The notes under the pieces: model-generated
What the model was told of the DNA's origin: nothing
Seen by the model: only the letters and a program-made list of their open reading frames with translations
Database searches by the model: none
Translations under genes and position numbers: made by a program
Part shown: piece by piece, positions 43,573-55,928 of the stretch
Position numbering within the stretch: position 1 is the first letter of the stretch
How the letters are laid out: each line of letters starts with the position of its first letter
Source of the DNA: Anaspis maculata
Lineage: Eukaryota > Arthropoda > Insecta > Coleoptera > Scraptiidae
Assembly (NCBI GenBank): GCA_949128115.1
Contig: OX421963.1
Location: 77,371,635-77,435,634 of the forward strand
Reading direction: 5' to 3'
Length of the DNA stretch: 64,000 nucleotides

Positions 43573-45560
43573 TCACAGTGCGCCTGAACCTTGAATAAGT
43601 TTCATGAAAATGACACCAAAAACGGGCTTCGGATCTTTGTAGCCGAACATTAGGGGAACTGAAATCAAGTTAAAACAAAATCGTACCATATCCTTAACAC
43701 AAATAATATCAAATCTTAGATTTAGTTTACGTCAGAAGTGAAATACTTCAACTTTTTTTATTATTGGATCACAGTTAATGAGTTTCAGTAAGTAACATCA
43801 ACTTCTGTTAGCACAGAAAAACTGTAAAAAGTATCAAACCATCCAAAAACTTCCAAATTAAGCCATGAAACATACTACGTAGATTGAAAAATATAATAAC
43901 TTCGCAAAAATGATGATGCCACACCCCACAAAATTTTGCGCCTTTTCAAACTTAGGTAACTGTGGTTTGCTACATACCTTCTGAATTCTGTACAAACTAT
44001 TCAATAGCTCAATTCTTTAGCTATCCTGGCGATAGATCGGCGGGCTTCGTCTGTAGCTTCAAACCAAGAGGTCCGGAGTTCAAATCCCGCCGGAGCCGGT
44101 GGCTTTTCTCTATGCGCCCTCTGATACTTTGGCGTGTACTAACCGAGCGGTCACGTTGAGGGAAAAAAGGTAAAACGAAGGAAGTCACCGAAAAAAGGGC
44201 GCTAATAAGCTAGTACTTGATGCGCCCCTCAACACCTAATATAAAAAAATTATAGCTACAAGTCTCTATTGTAAAATATGTAAATGAAAATCCAAGATTT
44301 TTCTTGCTTGTATTAGTCAAAAATTATTGGCCAAGGATACCTACTAATTATGATTGTATGTTCTCATGACTGATTCAGTCCCTTGGGCAGCTGAAAATAG
44401 TCGCAGCCTACGCTACCTACGCTACGAAAATCACAACAATAAGTTGAAAAGAGTAACAGAAAAATCGTGATTGTTCTGGTTTTTGTAGCTTAGGTTGCGA
44501 TCATTTTCAACTGCCCAAGGCCCAAGGGACTGATTCAGCCATGAAAACCATCTGTTGTAATCAGGATTCTTGGATGATATAGAAAATTTAATTCTTGACA
44601 TTCATACAAGCAAGAAAAATCTTGAAGTGTTCGGAATGAATGATCTGTTAGAAAGCAAGTTGATTTTCAAACATCTTTGTTTGAACGGAATTTCGGGTAC
44701 CATTCAAATTTGGGTCATTTTTGATGCAACTCTGTATTTTGAATGTTTGTCTGAAGTCGATTCCGACTCTTTAGGTTTTTATATTTAAAGTTTTAAGTAC
44801 AACATGAGTCTGATATTGTGGGAATCGGTTGACCTGGAAAAGAGTTATCATTGAAAAACTTGTTGTTGTTGATTGTCATTTTTCGATCACCCTGTAAATA
44901 AAAGAAGAATATTCAAAAACTGCGTAGAGAGCTGAGATCTATATCTTCATGATATTAGTGTTGAAATACAAAAATGTTGTATTTACTCAAATAGGAACAT
45001 AATAATTATGTTGAATTATTGGAAATTTTTTACGTTGTTTACGTTGTTTACGTTTAATATTCAACACCCTGTAGAAATATGATGCGAACTCCGAGGTGAA
45101 CACCTTGTATTTTGCAACAATACAAACTTGTAATGAACAGTTCGAAGAAAATTCAAAAGGTACCTATGTAGCAAACCAGGATTTCCTGAATTTAAGAAGG
45201 CGCAAAATTTTGTAGGGTGACACTACGATTTTTTCGAAGTTGAGTAATTATTTTTCAATCTACGTAGTATGTTTTTCGGTTAAATATTTGATGGTTTTAT
45301 ACTTTTTACAGTTTTACTGTACTAATAGAAGTTGATGTTGCCTACTAAAACTCATCAACTGTGATCCAATAATAAAAAAAGTTGAAGTATTTCACTTCTG
45401 ACGTAAACTAAATCTCAGATTTGATATTATTTGAGTTAGGGATCTGGTACGATTTTGTTTTAACTTGATTTCAGTTTCCCTAATGTTCGGCTACAAAGAT
45501 CCGAAGCCTGTTTTTGGTGTCATTTTCATGAAACTCATTCAAGGTTCAGGCGCACTGTGA
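43573..45560. repeat. 2-kb palindrome with a nested central hairpin
   Basis: TCACAGTGCGCCTGAACCTT at 43573 and its inverse ending at 45560 bound inverted arms (GCTACAAAGATCCGAAGCC near 45491 and its inverse near 43630). The inner hairpin at about 44367-44544 (CCCTTGGGCAGCTGAAAATA against its inverse) has the same centre, near 44455. The left arm has gained a tRNA-like SINE. Confidence 0.65.
44020..44255 (+). mobile_element. tRNA-derived SINE
   Basis: GGCGGGCTTCGTCTGTAGCT is followed by AGGTCCGGAGTTCAAATCCC, which resembles a tRNA T-arm/B box. The body contains ACCGAGCGGTCACGTTGAGG, and the element ends near TATAAAAAAATTATAG. It does not fold as a tRNA gene. The palindrome's other arm lacks it, so it inserted after the palindrome formed. 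Confidence 0.5.
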
Positions 45561-45569
45561 GGTGGAGAT

Positions 45570-46260
45570 TCAGTGGTGAATTAGCAGACTGCAGACTCTA
45601 ATAGGCGCGAGTAATTATTGCGCATCAGGGTTGTTATTGTTGAAGCTGCCCCTACTCCTCACTGCACAAAAAGAAGTTTCCAAAAAGTCCTGTGACATTT
45701 TAAGACTTTGTAAATAGTCCATGCCTTATTCACTTCTTATACATCCCACATTTTAAACTAGTACTATAGTCTGTTCAGCGATAGAACGGACTTTTTTGAA
45801 TTTCAGTGATGTAACCTATAGCAAATAAAAGCACCAAAGACTGTAACAACATGGGCGCGTTTGGAACTAATATAAGTTTTGTTCGGTCGGTAGTCTTACC
45901 CGGGCAAATTATTCCTACGCCAAGCCAATGGCATTACATTCAGCGAGTTTGACACTTACGTACGATTTCTAACCTCCATTTTTCTATGATGTTTGTTATT
46001 TTAGTCGGCTCGGCTGTTGAGTGTTGTGTCAAATAAAATCAGCTTCATTAAAAAAAATTATTTTCTCATTCATTAAAATTGGTAATTAACTGGTGTCATT
46101 TAAAATTACCGTAGCACTTAGCTGTGATTAGCGGAAATAAGCTCTCTTTCTAACTGGAATTTCAAATTTCGCGGGTAACGCTGGGGACTACTTTTCAAGC
46201 GGAGGAATCTGGTGGTCCTTTCTATGAGTGTATAGAGTATAGTAAGTCTCATCTATCCAT
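45570..46260. other. No gene seen
   Basis: A short plus-strand frame (45851-45952, MGAFGTNISFVRSV) has no recognised family. No TIRs or arrays noted. Confidence 0.35.
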
Positions 46261-46675
46261 CTATCTATAACTTTTTAGCGCATTTTCCATCTTGATGAAA
46301 ATCGCTATTGCAACCGCTTTGTCCGTCCGTCCGTCCGTCCGTCCGTTCCTCGAACTCCTCCCAAACTAGACGACCTAGCTTTCTAATTTTTTCGCTGTTA
46401 CATAGCTGCCACTCCCAAAGGAGGGCTAGGCTATATTGGATGTCTATATTGCGCCGCCAACATAGAGAAAACCGCCCCCGATAAACTTGAAATAACATAA
46501 TATTGCACTTTCTACCAGACCTGATGCTCTGGTGTTCTCATTTTTTGAATAATACATAGTTGCCACTTATAAACGTAAGCCAAGAAACATTCCGTCATCA
46601 ATATGCGCCGCCGACATGAAAAAACTGCTAAAAACCGCCCCCAATCACTTTAAAATGAAAAACATAAACCCGAAG

Positions 46676-48240
46676 ACATAGCGATCTGATTCTTTCGGTA
46701 TATAAATAGCTGACTAAAAATGGGAAAGGATAGGCTACTTTTGGTTAGTCGCCGCCCCCAGATTCCGCCCCCAAAAGATAAAAAGTGCAATAAAATGAAA
46801 AACATAAACCCGAAGACATAGCGATCTGATTCTTTCGGTATATAAATAGCTGACTAAAAATGGGAAAGGATAGGCTACTTTTGGTTAGTCGCCGCTCCCA
46901 GATTCCGCCCCCAAACGATAAAAAGTGCAACTTTCACAAATGTTACTGATTGAGATGTTCCCTTAAACATTTAGGAACTGCCAACTCAAATTGTGCAACA
47001 TTTGCTCAGCCGAACGCTGCCGCTCCCACAAGCCGCCCCCAAAGTAAGAGATAAATGAAAAACATGAATCCAAAGACAAAGTGATCCAAGTTTTTCGCTA
47101 TATGGATAGCTGACTAAAAATTGAAAAGGATAGGCTACTTCTGATATGGCGCCGCCTCCAGCTTCCGCCTCCAAAAGGAAAAAAGTGCAACTTCCAACAA
47201 TTTTCACTGATTTAGCTGATACTGTTACCTCGAACATTTAGAAACTCTTGACTCAAACTGTGCAAGAATTTCTTTGCCAAACTCTGCCGCTCCCACACGC
47301 CGCGCCGCCCCCAAAGTGAGAGATAAATGTAAAACATGACCCTGAAGACATAGCGATCTCATTCTTTCACTATATTGATAGCTGACTGAAATTGGAAAAA
47401 TATAGGCCACTTTTAATTAGCCGCCGCTTCCAGCTGCCGCCTCCAAACAAACAAAAAATGCAACTTTCACAACTTTCACTGATTGTCATATTTCCCTCAC
47501 ATTTAGAAACTCCCAACTCAAACTGTGCAACAGTTACTTTGCCGAATGCTGCCGCCCCCACACGCGCTGCCCTCAAAGTGAGAGATGAATGAAAAACATA
47601 AGCCCGAAGACATAACGATCTAATTCTTTCGCTATATGGATAGCTAACTAAAAATGGGAAAGAATAGGCTACCTTTGACATGGCGCCGCCTCCAACTTCC
47701 ACCCCCCAAAAAAAAAGTGCAACTTTCAATAATTCCCACTGAATTACATTTTAATGTTACCCCAAACATTCAGAAACTCCCAACTCAAACGGTGGAAGAA
47801 TTTCTTTGCCAAACTCTGCCGCTCCCACACGCCGCCCCCAAAATAAGAGATGAATATAAAAGATAACCCTGAAGACATAGCGATTAAATTGTTCCGCTAT
47901 ATAGATAGCTGACTAAAAATGAGAAGAGATAGGCCACTTTTGATTAGTCGCCGCCTCCAGCTCCCGCCCCCAAACAAAAAATGCCACTTTTACAATTTTC
48001 ATTGATTGTCATATTTCCTTAAACATTTAGAAACTCTCAACTCAAACTGTGCAACAGTTACTTTGCAGAATGCTGCCACCCCCACACGCTGCCCTCAAAG
48101 TAAGAGATAAATGGAAAACATGAGCCCGAAGACATAGCGATCTAATTCTTTCGCTATATGGATAGCCGACTAAAAATGGGAAAGAATAGACTACCTACTG
48201 TTGATTAGTCGCCGCTCCCAGCTCCCGCCCTCAAACAAAA
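46676..48240 (+). repeat. Satellite array with about 265-bp units
   Basis: The phrase GACATAGCGATCT recurs at about 46676, 46814, 47076, 47347, 47609, 47874 and 48131. Spacings are 138, 262, 271, 262, 265 and 257 bp. The first unit is half length and its repeat is nearly identical, which suggests a recent partial duplication. Each unit contains a CCGCCCCCA-rich segment. A (TCCG)n stretch precedes it at about 46320. Minus-strand open frames are array by-products. Confidence 0.8.
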
Positions 48241-48244
48241 AAAT

Positions 48245-48714
48245 ATATTGATGAGTAAAAGAATTTTTATTCAAATCTATTTCATTGGCAAGTACCCCAT
48301 TCTGATAGCACAATATCACAATGAGTTTCGAGTGAAGAAAGTGGGCAAGGAATGGTGTTTCTCCTTCAACCAAATTTCTTTACGTTCACAATATGCCTCT
48401 TTGAGAAAATGCGCTACTGAGACTCACGCACGTGAAGGCATACTCACTTGTTTGAACTCTATACTCGACTATACCTATGTTCTTCAAATCGATAATGAGC
48501 CTCAGAAAGCTCGCTTTCCTATTGGTATCCAATAACGGGGTTCCGAGGTAGCTAGGATGAGAAATAAACAACATCGTTACTTATTTCTAGCTACCGATAC
48601 CGACAAGCATGCAGTGTCGGACTGTCGGTGTACAGAACTGTGGTCTTGCGGCCTGATTACGGCGAGTATTTTGCGAGTCTGAATAACGTAGTTCAATACA
48701 TTTCTGGGTCTCTT
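48245..48714. other. No confident gene
   Basis: A plus-strand frame at 48248-48535 (95 codons) has no recognised domain. A 40-bp stretch (TGCGCTACTGAGACTCACGC) recurs at about 53245, so the frame is probably within a repeat. Confidence 0.3.
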
Positions 48715-49015
48715 TCGGGAAAATTGTAAGCGGTGTGCTCACTGAAGAGAATGGAATGAAAATGCCCATTGTCGAGTGGCCCCTGTGAAGTTGAGAAAAC
48801 AAGTTGTAAAGTTATATCAGCACATGAGGTGACGCTGAGTGCACTGCGTTGAAAACTTGTTCATTTTCCCGGCCTCCATCTTTCTTCCCAAAACTTCCAC
48901 TGTTGAATAAAAGTATTGGTTTTATCCTACCGGCCCAAATTTTATAGATCTCACCGGCCCAGGGGGTAAATTCCCTTTTACTCCCTTGGCCCATCCACCC
49001 CTGCTTAGGTTCATC
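48715..49015. repeat. Right arm of the large inverted repeat
   Basis: This is the inverted counterpart of 42806-43425 without the hairpin insertion. It contains CGGCCTCCATC and TTTTATCCTACCGGCCC, and the TGGGCATTTTCATTCCATT-type motif (inverted here). Confidence 0.65.
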
Positions 49016-49426
49016 GGCTTTATCTCATTATTTCTTTTTTCAAATATAAATAGAAGTTGATTTTCTGTTTTTCAAAATCTTCCTATTGTTTTTCACCGCC
49101 CTCTCCGTCTCTCTGGTTAGTCCCCACAGACAAGTGAAGAACTGACAGGTGAAATCACTGACAAAATGTAATGCATCCTCTTGGTTTGTACGCCAATCCA
49201 ACACCCTTTGACCAACACCCACCCAACACCCCACATATATTTGTTTCTAAAACACAAACAACATTTTTCTAGCACTCTTAAATAAGCATTGAGGAACCTG
49301 ATATTGACAGAAAGTTCAATTGTTCATGCTCCGACATAGGATCCTGATTCCCGTCTGTTTTCTTACAGTATTTTTCTTCAAATCTTGGGAATGATAGACA
49401 ATTTCAGTTTAAAAAAAACGTGTATA

Positions 49427-50125
49427 TAGGTCGTATCGACGAGGCGGCCATTTTGTAGGAGCTAATCAAAAACAGCTGACTGAGATTTAGATTTGTCACA
49501 TACCTACATCAAGACTGACATGGCGAAGTTGTCAAGCAATTACAGCAAGACGCTTGCTGACGATGATTTGCCCAGCCGCGAGTAGAAACTTGCGGTGCTG
49601 TGTTTGTAGTGTGACCCATTTGAGCTGGTGAATCAAAATCTCGACTACACATTGGATATGATGCAAAAACACAACGCGGGAGGCCCTTGTAGGCCTCTTG
49701 CGTTGGGTACAGAAACGTTCTCAGTCAAGCAACTAATAGCCCATTAAGCAGAAGAAGCACACGACCTACCGCACGCAAGAAGTGTTCTCTGCAAGCTTTC
49801 AAGTCTCTTGTGAACTTTCTGTTGAGATAATTTCTTCGACTTGCTCGATAAAGCCATCAGGATTTCCGTTGTTCAGATCATTCCTGCGCTCGATCTTCAC
49901 GGGATATCAACACTCCAGGGTAGTCCAAAACAGTGAAAACCGATGCTCCCATGCGGGAGTAGGTGGCCGAACAGCCATATACACAGCGAACAGAGCAAAC
50001 TACCATCTTCTGGGTCATTGAAAACATGAACTTTGTGACACTAGTTGATGTGATAAAAGTCAGTTTGATTAGCCTCTACAAAATGGCCGATTTTCAGGAG
50101 CGTGACGTCACGTCGATACGACCTA
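49427..50125. mobile_element. 700-bp TIR element
   Basis: TAGGTCGTATCGACG at 49427 and its inverse ending at 50125 are followed inward by GGCCATTTTGTAGG and the inverse, so the TIRs total about 45 bp with gaps. No transposase is recognised, and the target duplication is unclear. Confidence 0.6.
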
Positions 50126-51239
50126 TTGGCAACCAACGTTTCAACTTTCAACCTCGTTGACAGGTATTTTTCAAAGGAATGTAAATTCTAAGAAATACAA
50201 TATAGAATAATAGTGCTTAAAAATGTAATAACACTAGAATAAAAGAGTAAATAAAAGAAAGTGGTGGAAACGGCGTGAAGATGTTGACGAGGAGGTGGCA
50301 CTCTTCATAAAACACGAGACAGAGCGAGATCAATGATGATGTTAATTATTTCTGGGTCTGGATCCAATGATCCAAATGAGCTGCTATTGTCGGTTAACAC
50401 TGCTGGGAGTGATGACTTGATGAGGCAAGCTTTGAGAATGTTGTCTACAGTTCTGTGGAATTCTGGTAAGGTGTGTGATGGTTACCTCATGGCCACCATG
50501 GTCTCCTACTGTAACAAAAGAACATACTGCATTACAATTACGATAATTATACTCGACAGTGATTCGCGCGGAGTGTACTGATTTGATAAATTTTGGCTTG
50601 GTGTCAGTGACAGAAGGCCAAAATTCATCAAATCAGTACACTCCGCGTGAAACACGGTCCTCGTTTATTTTGCGTACGATGGTAGCTATATTATTCTGGG
50701 AGTTGATGAATATATCAGTGATCACATCAGACATGAGACTTGAGCAAATAGTGGAATATATGATGCATAACTGCGGAGAAGTTGATTCCAAAAAGTGATG
50801 TAATAACTTACGTTACGAGATTAATATAGCCTTGTCATTAGGACTTGGACTTGAGGAAAGCTAACACTTGTAGTATATAGAGCCTTCAAGTGAATTTCGC
50901 CTCAAGTCACCTATGATTCTTGGAAAATTAGTAAGAAAACATGGCTTAGCGACCAGGCTTACTATGAGAGGAAATTTACTTCAACGCTTGATACAATTAA
51001 TAATCCTTACACAGGTGTGTGTAGACTGTAAGTTAGTATAAATCTTACGCAAACAATGACTTTACCTACCGATTCCTTTCATATGTACTGACATCCTTGG
51101 CTCTTCCTGTTGGTTTCGTGGATCTTACAAATATCCTCCATTTGAAACAGCAATTAGGTTGTATAATTCGTACTGCTGTAACGAAAAAAATAATTAATTA
51201 TTCTGTCATGCATAGCTGTTTAGACCTAATCACAATACA
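50126..51239. other. No gene seen; contains one strong hairpin
   Basis: Arms of 35 bp (33 matching) at 50563-50597 and 50617-50651, around a 19-bp loop, form a perfect-looking hairpin with CGCGGAGTGTACTGATTTGA in the stem. Otherwise no ORF or array is supported. Confidence 0.5.
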
Positions 51240-51880
51240 CTTACTTTTACTTACTTAATCCGGAGTCTTCCTACCGTTCGGTGTAAGACTATAGGGCCCG
51301 AATTCAGCTTGTTCTGTTTGTTCTGTTCATCCATTCCATCCTGTTCTGGATCAACGCATCGATCTCCCACCTGCTGATGTCCTTCTCCTCCGCTACATGC
51401 CTCACCTCTTCCCGCCAGGTTTTTCTTGGTCTGCCTCTTCTAGTTCTTCCGAGAGTTCTTCCCTGTGCTCTCGCCTCATACACTCTCATGGGTTTCGTCT
51501 TTAACTACTGCTCTTTGAAAATCTTGTTCCCGATTCTGTCCCTTTTTGTCTTCCCCTCTATTTTTCGTAGGGATCTCGTCTCTGCAGCATTCACTCGACT
51601 CTCGTACTTTCTTGTCAGGGTCCACGAGTCGCTCCCATAAAATCAGTGTTGGAGTCACCATCTTCTTCACTATATACCTCAACCTTTATTTCCTTTGTAA
51701 CTTCTTTCTTCCCGAAAAATGTTTTTCTCATGGACCATGGGAGTTGTATATTCTTCGCACCCATTTCGCACCATAGCAATTCTTTCACTCACTTCTCTGT
51801 CCTGTCTTCCGTTCTCTTCAATTATTGTTCCTAGATATTTGTAGTGCTCTACTTGTTCGATGTTCGATAACAATAGACAC
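51240..51880 (-). pseudogene. 3' fragment of a LINE ORF2
   Basis: Three overlapping minus-strand frames read in order: EQVEHYKYLGTIIEENG (51679-51873), then a middle segment (51476-51682), then GRTRRGRPRKTWREEVRHVA (51304-51489). YLG-type and GRPxKxW motifs mark the C-terminal end of non-LTR retrotransposon reverse transcriptases. Two frameshifts near 51680 and 51482 make it dead. An A-rich/TAAG tail at about 51240 marks the 3' end. Confidence 0.75.
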
Positions 51881-52397
51881 TAACGTAAAATTGCACTTAT
51901 TGTTGTGGAGCACGTGCATTTTGACACTTTGATGCGGCATTGCCGAATGGTCAAAAGGGTACAGGGGGAATCAGATTGGCAGGTCCACATTTCGCTCTTA
52001 TGTCGCCAAGATGTGACATTTTGCTTTTTGACAGCCGAACAGCGTTGCCACGTGTCGCGGCTGGGGTCTGTAGCGCTTATGGGCTGTCGCGGTAACTGCC
52101 TGTCACCGTTGGACACTGACAACTGACAGCAATGACCAGCACCACACCGTATTTATTCCATACTGCCATGCTCTGTTCATCGTCCATACTAATCCAGTTG
52201 ACCTTGTGGGTATTTTTTCAGTAGCCTGCTTTATGGGTAGGCTGCTAAAGTCGTAGGATGCCAAATGCAAGGGGATTTTGCACGTTGACAGTCTTGACCT
52301 TGTGGGTATTTTTTCAGTAGGCTGTTGCGTCGTGGGACGTTTTATCGGTAGGATGATTCTGAAGTAGGATGCTGCATGGTCTCCCAATTTTATGATT

Positions 52398-53215
52398 CCG
52401 CCGCCATCTTGAGCGCCACATTCAAATCTCTTATCATTGATTCTTGTCATGAACTTATTCTTGTCTTGTATGAACATTCTTATTTTCAGGATGAATTTTA
52501 TGATTCCGCCGCCATCTTGACCGCCATATTCAAATCTCTTATTATTAGAACAATTGACATGAAACTTGGAAGTTTTTCTTGTCTTGTATGATTATTATCA
52601 TTTTCAAGTTGAATTCCATGATTCCACCGCCATCTTGGCCGCCATATTGAAATTTCTCATTGGTGAAACGATTTTCATGGAACGTGGAACTTATACCCTT
52701 GTCTCGTATGATCATTCTTATTTTCAAGTTGAATTTCATAATTCCACCGCCATCTTGGCCGTCATATTGAAATTTCTTATCAGTGGAACGATTTTCATGG
52801 AACTTGGAACTTACCTTTGTCACGTATGAACATTCTTATTTTCGAACTAAATTTCATAATTCCACTGCCATCTTGGCCACCATATTGAAATCTCTTATCA
52901 GTGGAACGATTGACATCAAACTTGGAATTAATTTTTTTCTTGTATGAACACTCTTATTTCCAAGCTGAATTTCATGATTTCGCCGCCATCTTGGCCGCCA
53001 TATTGAAATCTGTTATTAGTGGAGTGATTGTCATGAAACTTATTGGAATTTACCCTTATCTCGTATAATCATTCTTATTTTCAAGTAGGATTTTATGACC
53101 CCGCCGCGCCGCCATCTTGGCCGCCACATTGAAATTCTTTATTAGTGGAACGATTGTCATGAAAAGTGAAACTTACTCTTGTCTTGTATGAACATTCAAT
53201 TTTCAAGCCGGACTT
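52398..53215 (+). repeat. 118-bp satellite, seven units, each with GCCATCTT
   Basis: The motif GCCATCTT lies at 52403, 52511, 52629, 52749, 52867, 52985 and 53111 (spacings 108, 118, 120, 118, 118 and 126). The core CCGCCATCTTGGCCGCC is the best conserved part; the rest drifts. Preceding it, a ~100-bp duplicated phrase (CCTTGTGGGTATTTTTTCAG) lies at about 52191 and 52298. Confidence 0.8.
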
Positions 53216-53895
53216 CTATCAATGACAGATCTGCACTATGAGAATGCGCTATTGCGACTCATGCACGTGAGGGGATATTCACTTGTTGAAGATATAACAC
53301 CGCCTACAGATTTTCACAGGACCTCTTTATCGAGCTGCCGCACCTTGCAGCATAGGAAGACTACCCACCCCCTCAGCAAGAAAACATCTCTTTGACATCA
53401 CTCACCTCGGGTTCCACCAAACTTTTATCAACGCGATAACTTCATCACTCTGATAGTAACTAAGCAACTGGCCATCCTATTGGCTGGTGCATAGCAACTA
53501 TCAGCGTGATAGATTTAATCTGCTCTTTAAATTTTGGTGGAACCTGGGCTTAGATGTTCAAGTCAGAGCTGCGATGTTAACAAAAAAAGTCTATGCGATG
53601 TTGAGTGGACATCTCTGTTACCTCTTATGCCCGGGTAATTAGAACATGAATGAGATATCTCAAAGATGTCCAAGTGTGAAATACTATCTACATCGCTATT
53701 CCACATCTAGTAGATATCACTTTTTGACGTACATATAAATTATAACGTCGCATTTTGGATGTGTATTTTTAAAGAAAAATTAACTTTTCACCACTTTTTA
53801 CATAGTTTTATGTCATAGGAGGTTCCGCGCCTATTTATACTGATTTTTACAATCTATACAGCACGTTTTTTCCCTAAGAAAAGTTGTTCTACTAT
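53216..53895. other. No gene seen
   Basis: The stretch has no supported ORF. A copy of the 40-bp TGCGACTCATGCACGTGAGG phrase at about 53255 is shared with 48420. Confidence 0.35.
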
Positions 53896-53899
53896 TGGC

Positions 53900-53985
53900 G
53901 TCCTCCGCAGGATTCGAACCTGGATCCCCACAGGTGATAGAGACACTGCTGCCGATTCGTCTAAGCTACCAAATTTTCTGTACCA
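53900..53985 (-). mobile_element. tRNA-like SINE head
   Basis: On the minus strand, GGTAGCTTAGACGAATCGGC (A-box-like) is followed by CCAGGTTCGAATCCTGCGGA with a perfect B-box core GGTTCGAATCC. The acceptor stem cannot be paired with the 5' side, so a functional tRNA gene is unlikely. Confidence 0.55.
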
Positions 53986-54054
53986 AATTGTCTAATAGAG
54001 TATATTCAAACAGCGCGCTTGATGTTCAGGGATATTTCTCGGGATATTTCATCA

Positions 54055-54440
54055 GGACTCCGAACGATACACCGAGCCCAAAGAGCCTCACTGGGGCTCG
54101 AACCGTTACAGCAAGACACAAGGGGCTCCGTTGGGGCCCCGGACGTTACAATAAGACATGAATGGGAGTCATCAAAGTATTCAAAAGCACAATAAGACAA
54201 AAAGGGGCCCATTTTGGGGTTCCGAATGACACAAGAGCAGACACAAGGGTTCATCAAAGGTGCGAAAGCCACGACAAAATGCAAGAAGGTCGAGAAGAAG
54301 GCCCAGTAGGCTTTCGAAGAACACTAGGAGACCCAAACGGGGCACACTAGTTCCAAAAGCCACAAGCACAAGAAGACACAAAAATGGTTCCAAACGACAC
54401 ATGAAGACAAGAGGGCCCGCAGGGCCTCAAATTAAACATG
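54055..54440 (-). repeat. Third block of the GAGCCCC/TGTCTTC satellite
   Basis: Read on the minus strand, this repeats the phrases GGGCCCC, TTGTGTCTT and GGAGCCCC of the blocks at 8310-9955 and 12130-13010. A (GACA)n stretch and GAAAATGCGCTAAACAG at about 54690-54755 just beyond are the inverse of the start of the region at 46260. Confidence 0.55.
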
Positions 54441-54890
54441 AAGACATAATGGCTGTTCTGGCATCACACACATCACACATGGAATAGGGGGCAAAACTAT
54501 CTATTAAATATTTTCCGACACACAGCTTAACGATGACAGCCCGCGGAGTTTAAAAAATCTCTCAGTGTATGGATAAAAAAAATAAAAGCCCATTGGCCAC
54601 CCCTGGGGACATTAGCTATCATTCAAAAAAAGTTCCAAGGCTCTAACTTTATTTCTCGAGGGGGAGTACAACTACTCAATTTCTACACGGACAGACAGAC
54701 AGACAGACAAATCGGCCATATAAGCGTCATTTTCTTACGAAAATGCGCTAAACAGCCACCCCCTTCGATGAAATTTTAATTTTTAATAATTTTTGTGGGA
54801 ACAATGGATATACATAAAGTGATAAGGGTGAGAATGTGGTGAGGGTGCGTTGACCACTTGAATTTGAACCAATCCGGCATCACAACGCTC

Positions 54891-55139
54891 AATTTACAGT
54901 TTCAAAGTGTAAATTTACAGTTTACAGTTTCAAAGTGTAAATTTACAGTTTCAAAGTGTAAATTTACAGTTTTAAAGTGTAAATTTACAGTTTCAAAGTG
55001 TAAATTTACAGTTTCAAAGTGTAAATTTACAGTTTACAGTTTGAAAGTGTAAATTTACAGTTTGAAAGTGTAAATTTACAGTTTGAAAGTGTAAATTTAC
55101 AGTTTGAAGTGTAAATTTACAGTTTCAAAGTGTAAATTG
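54891..55139 (+). repeat. 21-bp tandem array, 11 copies
   Basis: The unit TTTCAAAGTGTAAATTTACA is repeated 11 times. Two copies are lengthened by a 7-bp TTTACAG duplication, one unit is shortened, and there is a TTTGAAAG subtype in the second half. The open frame through it merely repeats a heptapeptide and is not a gene. Confidence 0.9.
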
Positions 55140-55499
55140 AGAAAAAAACACTGCAGTGGCCGCTCTACGCCTTCGTAGCGTATTGCATGAAACCTCGAAA
55201 AAAACTTTCAGGGAGTTTCTTCCACAGTTTCAAGAATACCGGCCTGGATCTGTTAACTTAACAAGTGAACACCTCTTTCGACTGTTTTGTGCAAGTCGTC
55301 CCCGCCTTGAGTACAGTAAATAGTAAAGGAGTATAACCGAAAGGGACATCCAGAGCATTGCGCACTTCCTGCATTTCGGCGGCATGCTTCACTAATTCAA
55401 TTAAATCAATATTTTAGAAAGAAAATGTGATTTTCGTTACACTTCCCAAGAACACACAGCATAGCTTGTAGGTTAAATGCACTCAAAACACGCCTGTTG

Positions 55500-55742
55500 G
55501 CACATTTGGATCCCATCTAACTTGACGCATGCGTGAGACCATCCAAAATCGCTTAAAGACACGTAAAAGAGACATATGAATAGACGCGTCTCTAAACATC
55601 CCCTTTTAAGACGACTTTAGAGACGCCTGTTTAAAGTGATGATAGAGGCGCGCTAAAACCACGTATGAATACGGAAATGTTAGAGGCGCATCTTTAAAAC
55701 CGCTTCTAACGCTAAAAGGGGGATATGAATACGGGCCCAAGG
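55500..55742. repeat. MITE-like repeat ending GGGCCCAA
   Basis: ATATGAATACGGGCCCAAGG at about 55723 is the inverse of 39183-39201. Internal phrases TATGAATA and TAGAGACGC/TAGAGGCGC recur. The left end is unclear (TCCCATCTAACTTGACG near 55510 is shared with 39299). Confidence 0.45.
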
Positions 55743-55928
55743 TATTTAAACCAAATTTGTTCAAAATCTGTTGAAACTGTTCAAAAGTATTGTATCAAAA
55801 AACAATTCTGAAAATTTAACTCCAACCCAATTCATCTTTGGGAAATTAATAAAATTCAATATTCATAAAAATTTATTCACAGGTAGGTATCACAGTTAAG
55901 TTCAAACAAACTGACCATTGAAATTGGG

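Noticed and set aside
46265..47729. Minus-strand ORFs with repeated FPFLVSYPYSE phrases
   Set aside because: They follow the period of the 265-bp satellite and shift frame between units.
53900..53985. tRNA gene on the minus strand
   Set aside because: The B box is perfect but the 5' and 3' acceptor sides do not pair and no clear anticodon loop forms, so a SINE head is more likely.
54891..55139. CRISPR-like array
   Set aside because: It is a head-to-tail 21-bp tandem repeat with no spacers, in a eukaryotic genome.
39186..55742. Inverted GGGCCCGTATTCATA ends 16.5 kb apart as one giant element (Maverick-like)
   Set aside because: No DNA polymerase, integrase or capsid genes lie between, and internal copies of the motif suggest separate MITEs.
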